A stretch of DNA of 64,000 nucleotides from Cranoglanis bouderius (GCA_023630585.1 CM042544.1:12139756-12203755), one strand, 5' to 3'. Counted from the first letter of the stretch, positions 51,921 through 63,862 are shown. Notes: a model not told the origin generated them from the letters alone. Made by a program: numbers and translations.

Positions 51921-52054
51921 GGTTCTTGGTTTGAGTCTGTAAAAAAAATTGTATGTGTTTAATTATTATGTACGTGATAAGTTGAATAAATATGTAGACA
52001 GTAACAATACAATCAATATAACAAACAATATCAAAAATACAAGCTTTTTCTTAC

Positions 52055-52120
52055 CTTTATCTCTATGCTCTGTCAGATGCCAGCTGTGTGTGAGGCTGTT
52101 GTAGTAGTCAGTATATATAC
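52055..52120 (-). promoter_or_regulatory. apoA-IV copy 1 leader exon and TATA box
   Basis: On the minus strand GTATATATAC at 52111-52120 is the TATA box. The leader exon ends with GATAAAG|GTAAGA, donor at 52055. The same sequence order is found upstream of copy 2. Confidence 0.7.
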
Positions 52121-52303
52121 TGTAAAGAGGTGTGTGTTGTATTGAAAACCCAAAGTCCAGGAGGTTGTGCATTGCTGTCAACACTACACATCATAACCTT
52201 CTAAATGGACCATCAGTTATCACAGAGCCTAAAGTTCATTTAACACTCTGATAGATGTCTGACTGTCATGGCCTAATAAAAAGGACAGATAACATGCAAA
52301 CAT

Positions 52304-52316
52304 GGGTAAAGGTTCA
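52304..52316 (+). promoter_or_regulatory. DR1 (HNF4-type) site upstream of apoA-IV copy 1
   Basis: GGGTAAAGGTTCA is a direct repeat of two nuclear-receptor half sites with one base between, about 185 bases upstream of the TATA box. A matching GGGTAAAAGTTCA lies upstream of copy 2, and an AGATAACA word lies beside both. HNF4 sites of this type control mammalian APOA4/APOC3. Confidence 0.5.
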
Positions 52317-52544
52317 GTGATTAAGTTTTGGCTTCCCTTAATTTAACAATAACGTTTACTGCTTTTTTCATTTAAAGTTACTCAATGGCTATAAGTAATG
52401 AAAATATTTCTTCAGTCCTTAATGTTTTATGTAACCCCATTCAACATAAACCATTATTCATTACATTTAAATCAAGTGCTGTTTTTGGCTTGACACGTTA
52501 TGATAACAATGGAGGTTCAGTAAAACTACTTCTACGTGACAGCT

Positions 52545-53300
52545 CTGAACTTTGATCTCACAGAACTACTGTAGGGCCATAAGTATTTGCACAGTGACAC
52601 AATTTTCGTAATTTTGCCCCTGTACACCACCACAGTGGATTTGAAATTAAGCAGTCAAGATGTGATTGAAGTGTAGACTTTCAGATTTAATTCAAGGGGT
52701 TTAACAAAAATATCGCACTAAAAATTTAGGAATTATAGCCATTTATTGCGGAGTCATCATGACATCAAGGCAATCATTAAATCCTGATGTTTGCCTGCAA
52801 AGGCAAAAATCGACCATTTCTGGAGGAAAAGCTTATAGTTCATGGTAACGTCAGTCATGGGCCAATGCATTCTGTCCCAGTAACCATTGTTCTACAGCCC
52901 CGGCAGATGAGTTGTCCTCAAAGAGGGTAACTGTATACGTATGCTCAGGACATTCGGTGTAAGGAGGAAGAAGCTGCTCAGCCATGTGACACCCTGATGG
53001 TTACTGTAGCTGATCGCTACACTATCTGATCAAACCAACACATGACAATGATTCAAACCAGTAAAAAGAACTTGACTCAGTTCTAGCTGGTTGATGTGTT
53101 CTAATCTTACACCAGGGGGCCACACACCACCGCTCCCCTGTGGCACCATGCTGCTCCCCAGCCTGTACTGGAAGAGTCTGTGTCTCAGCCTCACTCACTG
53201 AAACAAATTCAAGTATTTCTTGTAGCATTTGGAGTCCAGTCATAGGCTGATAACCCACTTACAAAGGTAAGAAGTGACTCTCCCTGCTTGTACAGCTTTC
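52545..53300. mobile_element. Tc1 terminal repeat fragment plus retroelement RNase H relic
   Basis: About 52565-52760 matches the style of a Tc1 terminal repeat (AGTATTTGCACAGTGACACA followed by TTCAAGGGGTTTAACAAAAA). From 52980 to 53260 on the minus strand there is an EHINQLELSQVLF-type frame with SD and SNHQGV motifs, related to the RNase H relics at 39.2 and 42.8 kb. Both are short and decayed. Confidence 0.5.
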
Positions 53301-53445
53301 TGAAACAGGCAGTTCTATGTGGAGATTGCAAAAAAAGACCCGGGTTGCAGTGACCTAAAGTGTTGCATGAACAATTGATTTGGTTGTGCTTGCTTCATGA
53401 TTTTTAATCATGTGTTCTCCTCTCCAAGGCTTTTTTGGTGGCAGC

Positions 53446-54822
53446 TCTAAATTAGAATGTCGTGGAAAAGTTCATTTATTTCAGTAATTCAACTCAAATT
53501 GTGAAACTCATTTATTAAATAAATTCAATGCACACAGACTGAAGTAGTTTAAGTCTTTGGTTCTTTTAATTGTGATGATTTTGGCTCACATTTAACAAAA
53601 ACCCACCAATTCACTATCTCAACAAATTAGAATACTTCATAAGACCAATAAAAAAAACATTTTTAGTGAATTGTTGGCCTTCTGGAAAGTATGTTCATTT
53701 ACTGTACATGTACTCAATACTTGGTAGGGGCTCCTTTTGCTTTAATTACTGCCTCAATTCGGCGTGGCATGGAGGTGATCAGTTTGTGGCACTGCTGAGG
53801 TGGTATGGAAGCCCAGGTTTCTTTGACAGTGGCCTTCAGCTCATCTGCATTTTTTGGTCTCTTGTTTCTCATTTTCCTCTTGACAATAGAGGAAAATGAG
53901 ACTCACTCAGGTCTGGTGAGTTTGCTGGCCAGTCAAGCACACCAACACCATGGTCATTTAACTAACTTTTGGTGCTTTTGGCAGTGTGGGCAGGTGTCAA
54001 ATCCTGCTGGAAAATTAAATCAGCATCTTCAAAAAGTTGGTCAGCAGAAGGAAGCATGAAGCGCTCCAAAATTTCTTGGTAAACGGGTGCAGTGACTTTG
54101 GTTTTCAAAAAACACAATGGACCAACACCAGCAGATGACATTGCACCCCAAATCATCACAGACTGTGGAAACTTAACACTGGACTTCAAGCAACTTGGGC
54201 TGTGAGCTTCTCCACCCTTCCTCCAGACTCTAGGACCTTGGTTTCCAAATGAAATACAAAACTTGCTCTCATCTGAGAAGAGGACTTTGGACCACTGGAC
54301 AACAGTCCAGTTCTTCTTCTCCTTAGCCCAGGTAAGACGCCTCTGACATCGTCTGTGGTTCAGGAGTGGATCTCAACAAATTAGAATATGGTGACATGCC
54401 AATCAGCTAATCAACTCAAAACACCTGCAAAGGTTTCCTGAGCCTTCAAAATGGTCTCTCAGTTTGGTTCACTAGGTAAGCCACAAACATTCACTGCCAA
54501 AGAAGCTGGCTGTTCACAGAGTGCTGTATCCAAGCATGTTAACAGAAAGTTGAGTGGAAGGAAAAAGTGTGGAAGAAAAAGATGCACAACCAACCAAGAG
54601 AACCGCAGCCTTATGAGGATTGTCAAGCAAAATCGATTCAAGAATTTGAGTGAACTTCACAAGGAATGGACTGAGGCTGGGGTCAAGGCATCAAGAGCCA
54701 CCACACACAGACGTGTCAAGGAATTTGGCTACAGTTGTCGTATTCCTCTTGTTAAGCCACTCCTGAACCACAGACAATGTCAGAGGTGTCATTCTAATTT
54801 ATTGAGATGCACCTGTATGTGA
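53446..54822. mobile_element. Rearranged Tc1-like element with internal inversion
   Basis: The left part (53446-54370) is minus-oriented and matches the 7.45-kb element, including its left terminus and transposase C-terminal half (FQQDLTPAHTA, 54189-53962). The right part (54371-54822) is plus-oriented and encodes the N-terminal half (ATG 54451, KEAGCSQSAVSKHVNRKLSG, TTHRRVKEFGYSCRIPL). The CTGTGGTTCAGGAGTGG word occurs at both breakpoints in opposite orientations (54352-54370 and 54763-54780). The N-terminal half also lacks about 25 residues after the start, and 20 bases at 53888-53910 differ from the intact copy. It lies between the two apoA-IV genes. Confidence 0.85.
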
Positions 54823-55766
54823 TCTTTCCACTCTTTTCATACCATAACAATAGCCTACTACTTACACACTTAAGCACTTAAGTGTGTAACACTTAAGCGT
54901 TCATTCTACCTTCTCATAAAACAGTAAACCTCACTAAACAATGTGCTGTAGTATTCCTGAGATGTACTCAGAAATAGATTTTAATTTGTCTAAAACGTTT
55001 TTCTTCTCTCTCCTGACATGTTTATTAAAACAATACTAAACACTTCACTATAAATAAACTGTGATGCATTTTTATGCATGGAAAATAGAATTTGTCACAG
55101 TTCACAGAGAAATGTTTGTTGTGGTGGTGTTTTCTTTTTTGTTTTGTTTTTTAAAGAATTTGTCATTTACATCCAGCCCCACAAGATTTCTGGACATCTT
55201 TTATTATTTTTTGTCTGTAAATGCAGTAATAGCTGTTCACTTTTAAATATTTAACATAACATAGTTCATTTGAACACCACAGAACTGACTAGTAGTAGCC
55301 CCAGTGTATTAGATTAACTACAATCTGTCAAAACAATACTGTTAATAGATTGATTTACATCAGTAAAAGCCATTTGTTTTTTTGTTTTTTGTTTTTGTTG
55401 CAACATTCAAAGAACACAACAATATTTATGCAAATATTTTACACATTCAATTTGGCAGATGTTTTATTATAGGATAAATACAAGAAATGGAAATATAATT
55501 TTGTTTTAGACATGATACAAAAACTGTTCACAAAGGACAAACAGTTCCTTAGCAGCACTACATTAATACATAGATAAATTTTTATATTAATGTTCCCATG
55601 TTCCTGTCACAGGAGAAATTAACTGGTTCTTTAGCATGTTTAAGAGCTTGTTTTTGTATTTTTGCAAAATGTTAGGATGGATGTCATAATACAGAATGGC
55701 AGTTTTATCAGTTTTCATTAGTGTAAAATCAATACTTTTGAAAATCAAAAGTGGTGTTTAGAGTAT
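54823..55766. other. Intergenic, 3' flank of apoA-IV copy 2
   Basis: AT-rich, no gene or element recognised. A possible minus-strand AATAAA lies at 55463-55468. Confidence 0.45.
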
Positions 55767-56764
55767 TTAGTTGGTCTTGGTGAAGGACTCATAAAGAGAA
55801 GTGAGCTGGTCCTTCAGGTTCTGAGCGTAGGGGTCCAGTTTCTCTCTCAGGTCCTCAGCATAGGGAGCCAGACCCTGCTGAATCAAAGTGGCTCTCTCAG
55901 CAACCTTGGCCTGAAGATCCTCAGTCAGAGGGGCCACGGTCTTCTGGAATTCCTGCAGGTGCTGATCTACTTTCTGTCTGAGTTCATCAGTGTATGGCTC
56001 CAGCTGGGATTGCAGCTCCTTCACTTTCTCATCCAAACTTCCCCTGAGCTCCTCAGTCTTCTGCAGCACGGTGGTTTTCAGAGCTTCAGAATCAAATGAC
56101 TCAGCATAGGGAGCCACAGCTGCTCTCAGCTCCTCCACTCTCTGCTGAATTTGGGTCTTCAGATCATCAGCATAGGGCTCCAGTTTATCTCTCACGGTGG
56201 TCAGATCCTGCTCGAGACGCTCCTTCAGAATTTCAGCCTCCTTGGTGATTTTGGTCAAGACGTCCTGGGCCAGAGGGCTCACTTGTTTCTGGAGAGTAAC
56301 AGCATACTGACTGGCTACATTTGCACCTTCTGTAATTTTAGCACTGTAGAGTAAAAAGGAGAAACATGCATATATAAGAAAAGTTGACTTGAGACACAGT
56401 CAAGACAGTAAACACAGTTCTGTTTACATACTTGACTTCCTGGCCCAGTTGAGACTCTCTAATTGTTTTCAGTGTGTCCTCAGCAGTCTGTGTTGCCTTG
56501 GCAACATAGTCCCAGAAAGCATCGGTCAGTTGCTCCAGCTGTGGTTTGGGCTCATCAGCATAGAACAAGTTGGCTTGGCAACCTGGTGAAAGGACCAAAC
56601 AATTTCATTTGTACAATGATACTATCTATCCTTGAGGGTATAGGGTTATGTACTGCCATTAGGGATATAAATATTACACAGCTTTCAGGCTACATAAAAT
56701 TACAAGGTTAGAAAATGATGATACCTGTGAGTACAGCCAGAACCAGTACCAAAAAGACCTTCAT
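55767..56764 (-). CDS. apoa4: Apolipoprotein A-IV, tandem copy 2
   Basis: Exons 56764-56725, 56582-56432 and 56343-55767 have exactly the lengths of those in copy 1 (40, 151 and 577 bases) and the same phases, giving 255 residues. The signal peptide is MKVFLVLVLAVLTGCQA. Helical 22-mers with proline breaks follow (LEPYADDLKTQIQQRVEELR, APYAESFDSEALKTTV). Differences from copy 1 are mostly conservative (Ile/Val, Lys/Arg), which indicates selection on both genes. It is probably the upstream member of a tandem array. The next 7 kb upstream hold only repeats, so no third copy is visible in this window. Confidence 0.93.
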
Positions 56765-56895
56765 AATTCTAGCTTTGAGTCTGTAAAGAAATAAACAAAT
56801 GTACTAATGTATGCAATAAACTGAATAAATATGTAGATATTAACAACAAATAACAAATATAACAAACCATACAAACAGTACAAGCTTTTTCTTAC

Positions 56896-56955
56896 CTGTT
56901 CTGTCAGATGGTAGCTGTGTGTGTGCAAGTCTGTCTTAGTAGTCAGTATATATAC
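56896..56955 (-). promoter_or_regulatory. apoA-IV copy 2 leader exon and TATA box
   Basis: The TATA box GTATATATAC on the minus strand is at 56946-56955. The leader exon ends CAGAACAG|GTAAGA with its donor at 56896. The TATA box and flanking words are the same as in copy 1. Confidence 0.7.
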
Positions 56956-57112
56956 TGTAGAGAGGCATGAGTTGTATCTTTTGTAACCCAAAGTCCAGGC
57001 GGTAACGCACTACTCCACATCATTAGTTACCACAGATCCTGAGGTTCAGGTAAGGCAACAATAAACATCCGACTCCCATGCTGTAATAAAAGCATAGATA
57101 ACAGGCAGACGT

Positions 57113-57125
57113 GGGTAAAAGTTCA
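57113..57125 (+). promoter_or_regulatory. DR1-like site upstream of apoA-IV copy 2
   Basis: GGGTAAAAGTTCA lies about 160 bases upstream of the TATA box, the counterpart of the copy 1 site. An AGATAACA word again lies beside it. Confidence 0.5.
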
Positions 57126-57439
57126 ATCAGTAAGCTTCAACTTCCTTGAATTAAAATAAATAGAGTGATTTACCTTTAGTAATTAAAAGATTTTTTGCAA
57201 CCACTTCTAACTTTTTATTTTATTTTAAACAATTTAAGAAAAGCCACAATGACTATCCTTAAAGCTCATGTTAACACTGAAGATTCTGTTAAAGTACTTC
57301 TACAAAGGAGTCTTGGACTTTGAACTTATCTAGTTGTACTGGACTTTGATTAGTTTCTTTTTTCTGATCATAAACTAGTGCTGTAATAGTTTGTATATTT
57401 TATATATATGGTCTCGTATGCTCCATACATACATATATA

Positions 57440-57981
57440 CAGTACTGTGCAAAAGTTTTAGGCACATGCAACGAAATGCTGTAGCGCAAAAATGCTTTCA
57501 AAATAATGAAATTAAAAAATACAGTAAAGAGCAGTAAACAGTAGTAAATTAAACAAAGTCAATATTTGGTGTGACAAAAAAATTAAAATTAAAATTAAAA
57601 TAGTAGTCTACGGTACAACTTGTGCAGTTTTATAAGGAAATGAGCTGGTAAGTTTTATTGATCTTGCAGAACCAGCCACAGTTCTTCTGGAGACTTTGAC
57701 TTTCACACTTGCTTCTTATTTTTGCAGAAAAACCCAGCAGCCTTCATTGTGTTTTTTTGTCTGAAAAGTGGTCTCTTAAGTACTATGCTGCTTTCTTTAA
57801 TGACAGAAACATTTTTCTGTAACATTTAATTTTGTGCTAGAAATATTAAAATATAAAACTAATGTTTCGAATCTAAAATGTTTTTTGTACTGACTTGATA
57901 ATGTAGAAGTCATAAAATAAAAAACATATTACAAAGGTTGTACAGAAAAAATAGGGTGCCTAAAACATTTGCACAGTACTG
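57440..57981. mobile_element. Complete MITE, CAGTACTGTGCAAAAG family
   Basis: It begins CAGTACTGTGCAAAAGTTTT at 57440 after TA and ends with GCACAGTACTG at 57981, with both inverted termini present. The length of about 540 bases agrees with the 12.25-kb copy. There is no transposase. Confidence 0.82.
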
Positions 57982-58300
57982 AATATACTAAGTTCAAGGT
58001 GTTGACCACATTTTTCCAATCTTCAATTGTCCAGTTTCAGTAATCCTATGCCCAATGTAGACTCAAATTTCTGTTCTTGGCTGACAAGATTGGAACCTGC
58101 TGTGTTCTTCTGCTGATGTAGCCCAACCACCTCAGGTTTAGTGTTCAGTGTGTTGTGCGTTCTGAGATGCTTTTCTGCTCACCACTGTTGTCAAGAGTAG
58201 TTATTTGAATGAGTGTAGACTTCCTGTCAGCTCAAACCAGTCTGGCAATTCTCCTCTGACCTTTCACATCAACCACGGATTTACATCAATAGAACTGCTG

Positions 58301-58302
<2 letters not shown>

Positions 58303-58380
<78 letters not shown>
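58303..58380. repeat. (TA)n microsatellite
   Basis: A pure TA run of nearly 80 bases, just upstream of a Tc1-like relic. Confidence 0.95.
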
Positions 58381-58385
<5 letters not shown>

Positions 58386-58438
58386 ACTATTGTCTGTTAC
58401 CTTTGTGGAACTAACTACATTAATTGGCAACAGGTCAG

Positions 58439-59400
58439 TAACATAATTGGGTATAAAAAGAGTATCTTAGAGAGGCAGAGTCTCTCAGAAGTAAAGATGG
58501 GCAGAGGTTCACCAATCTGCGAAAACCTGCATCAACAAATTGTGGAACAATTTCAGAATAATGTTCCTCAACATAAAATTGTGAAGACTTTGAATATCTC
58601 ATCTACAGTATATAATATCATCAAAAGATTCAGAAAATATGGAGAAATCACTGTGCACAAGAGACAAGGGTGAAAATCAATATTACATTCCCGTGATCTT
58701 CGGGGCCTCAGGCGGCACTGCATTAATCACTACATGGGCTCAGAAACACCTCCAGAACTCACTGTCTGTGAACACAGTTCGCTGTGCCATCCACAAATGC
58801 TGGTTAAAGCTCTATCATGCAAAGAAGAAGCCATATATGAACATGATACAGAAATGCCGCCATCTTCTCTGGGCCAAAGCTCATTTAAAATGGACTGAGG
58901 CAAAGTGGAAAACTGATCTGTGTCAGACGAATCGAAATTTTTAATTCTTTTTGGAAACCATGGACACCACGTCCTCTGGACTACAGAGGAGAGGGACCAT
59001 CTGGCTTGTTATCAGCACTCAGTTCAAAAGCCTGCATCTCTGATGGTATGGGGGTGCATGAGTGCCTATGGAATGACCAGCTTGCACATCTGGAAAGGCA
59101 CCATCAATGCTGAAAGGTATATGCAGGTTTTAGAGCAACATATGCTTCCATCCAGACGATGCCTTTTTCAGGGAAGGCCTTGCATATTTCAGCAAGACAA
59201 TGCTTAACCACACACTGCATCTATTACAACAGCATGGCTTCGTAGTAGAAGAGTCCGGGTGCTGAACAGGCCTGCCTGCAGTCCAGACCTTTCACCAATT
59301 GAAAACATTTGGCGCATCATGAAACAAAAAACACAACAAAGAAGACCCAGGTCTGTTGAGCAGCTAGACATCAACCATATGAGTGGCAACTCATAAATTC
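58439..59400 (+). mobile_element. Degraded Tc1-like transposase region (family of 19.1 and 48.9 kb)
   Basis: Frames on the + strand give, in order, an N-terminal MGRGSPICENLHQQIVEQFQ (58498), a helix-turn-helix with YNIIKRF, NSLSVNTVRCAIHKCWLKLY (58639-58944), SVMVWGC-like LMVWGCMSAYGMTSLHIWKG and FQQDNA (58920-59207), then an SPDLSPIENIW-like region near 59285. Several frameshifts are needed. Termini were not located with confidence. Confidence 0.78.
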
Positions 59401-60030
59401 ACAGAAAAGGACTTGGATTAGTTAATTTGTGGCTCAGGGGATGTGAAATACTCTGAGGGAGTACCCGACCTGCAGAGATAATGGGTGTGTGACAGCAGTA
59501 TTTATTCAAAAATAATGTGTCATATGCCACTACATGACTTTATAAGAAATAAAAACTCAATCAATGTATTCATTCATCTTCAGTTACCACTATATCCTAG
59601 TCAGGGTCACAGTAGGAAAGTATAACAAATTATTTTCAGAGCACACATAAATAAATATTAACAATACTTTGGTTGCATTTAAAACTAATGTGATATGGTT
59701 TAGTTTAGCATTAGTATGTCAGTTCGGCACCAGTAATGGCAAAAAAGTACAGTAACTTTTCACATGCCTCCTTGATCACTCACACCAGTTTCCTGTTGCA
59801 CCTAATTAGCACCCCTATTTAAATTCTGGTCTCTGTGTGTCTCTTTGTCAAGCTTTTATTTGTGTTTTCACCTCAGTTGTGCTTAATCTCATGTATGTAT
59901 TGTACCACATTGTTCAATCTCTCATTCTTTTTTTCGTTTGATCCACAGATGATCACTTTGTTTGTTTTGTTTCTGTTTTCATTAATAAAAACCCACCTGT
60001 ACTTGTATCCACCACCAAAAGTGTGAAGTA
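59401..60030. other. Intergenic with a possible LTR-like stretch
   Basis: The stretch at about 59690-60020 contains CCCTATTTAAATTC, an AATAAA at 59983, and a following ACCTGTACTTGTATCCACC resembling the 3' end of the LTR at 22.5 kb. Borders and target duplication were not found. Confidence 0.35.
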
Positions 60031-60032
60031 TT

Positions 60033-60416
60033 AATATATGCTTGCAATTGATCCAGAATGATCAAGTGATCAAGACTTGTTTTCAGTCTTCCCAGGTTCT
60101 CCCACATCACCCCACTGCTGTGTTCCTGCCACTGGCTTCCTATACCTTCCTACATCAGATTTAAAACACTGATGAATGCCTGCAAAGCCAAAAACAGATA
60201 AGCCCACACATATTTGTAGGTACTTATCACACCTTTCTCTGCACCACACGCCTTTCTCACTCTAGTACAGCTCAACTGGACCCACCATCCCTCAAGGGAT
60301 AAGGAAGACATGCATCAAGACTCTTCTCTGTCCTGGCACCCAGGTAGTTGAATGAACTTCCCCTGGCTATCTGAACAGCTGAGTCACTGGCGGTCTTCAA
60401 AGAAAGACTGCAAACC
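60033..60416 (+). mobile_element. LINE (L2-like) 3' end, left part
   Basis: Decayed frames follow the order seen at the end of fish L2-type reverse transcriptases, closing with ELPLAIRTAESLAVFKERL-like sequence at about 60355-60415. The matching tail, GGATAAGGCCATCTGCTAAG then TAAATGTAAA, appears only after the Tc1 element, at 61795-61830. Confidence 0.65.
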
Positions 60417-60418
60417 TA

Positions 60419-61778
60419 CAGTGGGGGAAAAAAGTATTTGATCCCCTGCTGATTTTGTACGTTTGCCCACTGACAAAGAAATTATCAGTCTATAATTTTA
60501 ATGGTAGGTGTATTTTAACAGTGAGAGACAGAATAATACCAAAAAAATCCAGAAAAATGCATTTCAAAATAGTTATAAATTGATTTGCATTTCAATGAGG
60601 GAAATAAGTATTTGACCCCTTTGACTTAGTGGCAAAACCCTTGTTGGCAATCACAGAGGTCAGACGTTTCTTGTAGTTGGCCACCAGGTTTGCACACATC
60701 TCAGGAGGGATTTTGTCCCACTCCTCTTTGCAGATCCTCTCCAAGTCATTAAGGTCATTTTCAATGCCCTGGCTGAGGGAAGGAGGTTCTCACTCAAGAT
60801 TTGACAGTACATGGCCCCGTCCATCGTCCCTTTGATGCGGTGCAGTTGTCCTGTCCCCTTAGCAGAAAAACACCCCCAAAGCATAATGTTCCCACCTCCA
60901 TCTTTGACGGTGGGGATGGTGTTATGACTTGGGGTCATAGGCAGCATTCCTCCTCCTCCAAACACGGCGAGTTGAGTTGATGCCAAAGAGATCTGACCAC
61001 ACCTGACCACAACACTTTCACCCAGTTCTCCTCGGAATCATTCAGGCAAACTTCAGACGGGCCTGTACATGTGCTTTCTTGAGCAGGGGGACCTTGCGGG
61101 TGCTGCAGGATTTCAGTCGTTCACGGCATAGTGTGTTACCAATTGTTTTCTTGGTGACTATGGTCCCAGCTGCCTTGAGATCACTAACAAGATCTTCCCG
61201 TGTAGTTTTGGGCTGAAACTCCACGAGGTGAGATCTTGCATGGATCCCCAGACCGAGGGAGACTGACAGTTTCTTCCATCTTCCATAATCGCACCAACTG
61301 TTGTCACCTTCTCACCAAGCTGCTTGGCGATGGTCTTGTAGCTCATTCCAGCCTTGTGTAGGTCTAGAATCTTGTCCCTGATATCCTTGGACAGCTCTTT
61401 GGTCTTGGCCATGGTGGAGAGTTTGGAATCTGATTGATTGATTGCTTCTGTGGACAGATGTCTTTTTACAGGTAACAAACTGAGATTAGGAGCACTCCCT
61501 TTAAGAGAGTGCTCCTAATCTCAGCTCATTACCTGTGTAAAAGACACTTGGGAGCCAGAAATCTTGCTGATTGATAGGGGATCAAATACTTATTTCCCTC
61601 ATTAAAATGCAAATAAATTATAACTTTTTTGAAATGCATTTGTCTGGATTTGTTTGTTGTTATTCTGTCTCTCACTGTTAAAATACACCTACCATTAAAA
61701 TTATAGACTGATCATTTCTTTGTCAGTGGGCAAACGTACAAAATCATCAGGGGATCAAATACTTTTTTCCCCCCACTG
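60419..61778 (-). mobile_element. Tc1-like element inserted in a LINE tail
   Basis: The ends CAGTGGGGGAAAAAAGTATT and ATACTTTTTTCCCCCCACTG are inverted and flanked by TA (60417-60418, 61779-61780), with inverted repeats of about 180 bases. The minus-strand transposase starts at 61412 (MAKTKELSKDIRDKILDLHK, GMSYKTIAKQLG). It continues in other frames (61224-61042 and 61010-60660, the latter with NIMLWGCFSAKGTGQLH). Several frameshifts and the absence of clear Asp/Glu motifs in one frame mark it as inactive. Confidence 0.88.
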
Positions 61779-61835
61779 TACTTCTGGATGACCTGGATAA
61801 GGCCATCTGCTAAGTACTGTAAATGTAAAGTGTAA
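61779..61835 (+). mobile_element. LINE (L2-like) 3' end, right part
   Basis: The tail CTGGATAAGGCCATCTGCTA followed by GTAAATGTAAAG is the 3' terminus of the LINE interrupted by the Tc1 element. Confidence 0.6.
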
Positions 61836-62350
61836 CCACTTTCCTGAATAGGTACAAAACAACCTACCCCTAAAGGCATTCCTCAATGCACTGTTGCCAG
61901 AGAATCTACATCACAACATCAGCCATTCAGCAGCAGCATCACCCGAGCAAGCTTAGGTGATCCTGTGTCTCTCCCTCATGCTGGTCCCTGTCCTGCCATG
62001 TCATGGAGGACAAAAACGAGAATGCACCAGGAGATGAACTGAGTTGAGTATGATCAACCCATGATGCAGTTGGCCTGTTGCCACTGATGCAAGAGGGACC
62101 ATGAAAAGTGCCACTGCCTGAGCCTGAGCTGGTAGGGAAATGACAACGGGGCTGCCCAGAGAGGGACAAGTGGTGCTCTCATGATCAGCCCCACAACATA
62201 GGGGCATGGAGTCCTGGCACATCTTCTGGGATGCAAATTATATGTAATTTGTGTCAGGGTTGCCACCTGTCCCTTGGAATTGTCCCATATTGATCAATAT
62301 AATTCTGTATCCTTTATTGATTCAATAATAATATAAAAATATATAATTTA
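61836..62350. other. Intergenic, nothing recognised
   Basis: No gene or element was identified. Overlapping minus-strand frames near 61.9-62.3 kb show no family resemblance. Confidence 0.4.
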
Positions 62351-62353
62351 TTC

Positions 62354-62520
62354 TTGGGGGACATGGTGCCTTAGTGGTTAGCACATTTGCTTCACACCTC
62401 TAGAGTTGGGGGTTTGAATCCTGTCTCCGCCCTATGTGTGCAGAGCTTGCATGTTCTCCCTGTGCTTCAGGTGTTTCCTCCAGGTACTCCGGTTTCCTCC
62501 CCCAGTTGTAAGCTGATTAG
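62354..62520 (+). mobile_element. SINE-like repeat with pol III box motifs
   Basis: GGGGGACATGGTGCCTTAGT followed by GGTTAGCAC contains an A-box-like GTGCCTTAGTGG, and GGTTTGAATCC at 62411-62421 is a B-box. The following GTTCTCCCTGTGC and TACTCCGGTTTCCTCCC words are those of a very common fish interspersed repeat. Confidence 0.6.
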
Positions 62521-62571
62521 ATCAAATTACTATAAGTCACATCTTTGTAGTATACTATCTATCTATATATA

Positions 62572-63857
62572 CAGTTGCAATCAAAATTATTCAACCCCAT
62601 TGCAAATCAGGTTTATTGTCAAAATTTACAGACTTTCAGCTGTTTGCAATGAACAAATCAAACAAAAGCAATTGAAATAGTTCAACACAACGAATGCTTC
62701 ACATGGTTTCCCCAAATTCAACTGAAAATGCAACTTATAATGACTTCTCCAGTTTCAATGTTATGACCTGCTGCAAACGAGATGATGCCTAGCCAGACAC
62801 CAGCTTCTGGCAGCGTTCCTGAGGAATCTTAGCCCATTCCTCACAAGCAATGGCCTCCAGTTCAGTAATATTCTTGGGTTTGCGTGCTGCAACTGCCTTC
62901 TTCAAATCCCACCATCGATTTTCTATGGTTTTCAAGTCAGATTACTGTGATGGCCCTGTAGAACCTTCCAGGACTTCTTCTGCAACCAAGCCTTGGTGGA
63001 ATTTGAGGTATGCTTGGGATCATTGTCCTGTTGGAAGGTCCAATGATGCCCAAGCTTCAGCTTTCTCACAGATGGCATGACATTTTCTCCTAGGATTTCC
63101 TGATACTTCAATGAATCCATCTTGCCTTCCATACGCTGCCGGTTTCCAGTGCCAGAGGATGCAAAGCAGCCCCAGAACATCACCGAGCCACCATCATCTT
63201 GACTGTGGACAGAGTGTTGTTTCTTCATTCTTCTTCCTCCAGACATACCACTGATCCATCGTGCCGAAAAGTTCCAGTTTTGTTTCGTCGCGCCACAGAG
63301 CAGAGTCCCAAAATTTCTTTGGCTTATTTATATGATTTTGAGCTGACCTTTCTTGTGCTTTTGGGTTAGTAGTGGTGCTTTTGGGTTAGTAGTGGTGTAT
63401 GTCTTGGAGTTCTGGCATGGAAACCTTCTGCGTTTAGTACGCACCATAATGTGCTCACTGAAACCTCAGTGCCTGTTGCCACGAAGTCTTGCTGCAGGAT
63501 TTTGCAGTCAGTTGAGGGTTGTTGTTTTTTTGATAGCTTCCTGATAGTTCCAGTTCAAGCACACCTGGTGCAACTAATGAAGCCCTTGATTAGTTGCATC
63601 AAGTGTGCTTGAGACAACACCTGTTTTGCATATTTGTGCTGTTGTGAGGGATTCTATTCAGGGGGTTGAATAATTTTGAAACTGGAGAAGTCATTACAAG
63701 TGGCATTTTCAGTTGAATTTGGGGAAACCGCTTGAAGCATTTGTTGTGTTGAACTATTTCAAGTGCTTTTGTTTCATTTATTCATTGCAAACAGCTGAAA
63801 TAAACCTGACAATAAACCTGATTTGCAATGGGGGTTGAATCATTTTGATTGAAACTG
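62572..63857 (-). mobile_element. Degraded Tc1-like element with long inverted repeats
   Basis: The ends CAGTTGCAATCAAAATTATT and TTTTGATTGAAACTG are inverted, flanked by TA (62570-62571, 63858-63859), with inverted repeats of about 180 bases. A minus-strand frame (63246-62932) keeps SVMFWGCFASSGTGNRQRME and TFQQDNDPKHTSNSTKAWLQ, which includes the second catalytic Asp. The rest of the transposase is out of frame. A different MITE copy abuts it on the right. Confidence 0.85.
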
Positions 63858-63862
63858 TATAT

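Noticed and set aside
61939..62266. Three overlapping minus-strand frames of 70-76 residues
   Set aside because: No start context, splice signals or family resemblance; overlapping frames in a moderately GC-rich stretch are expected by chance.
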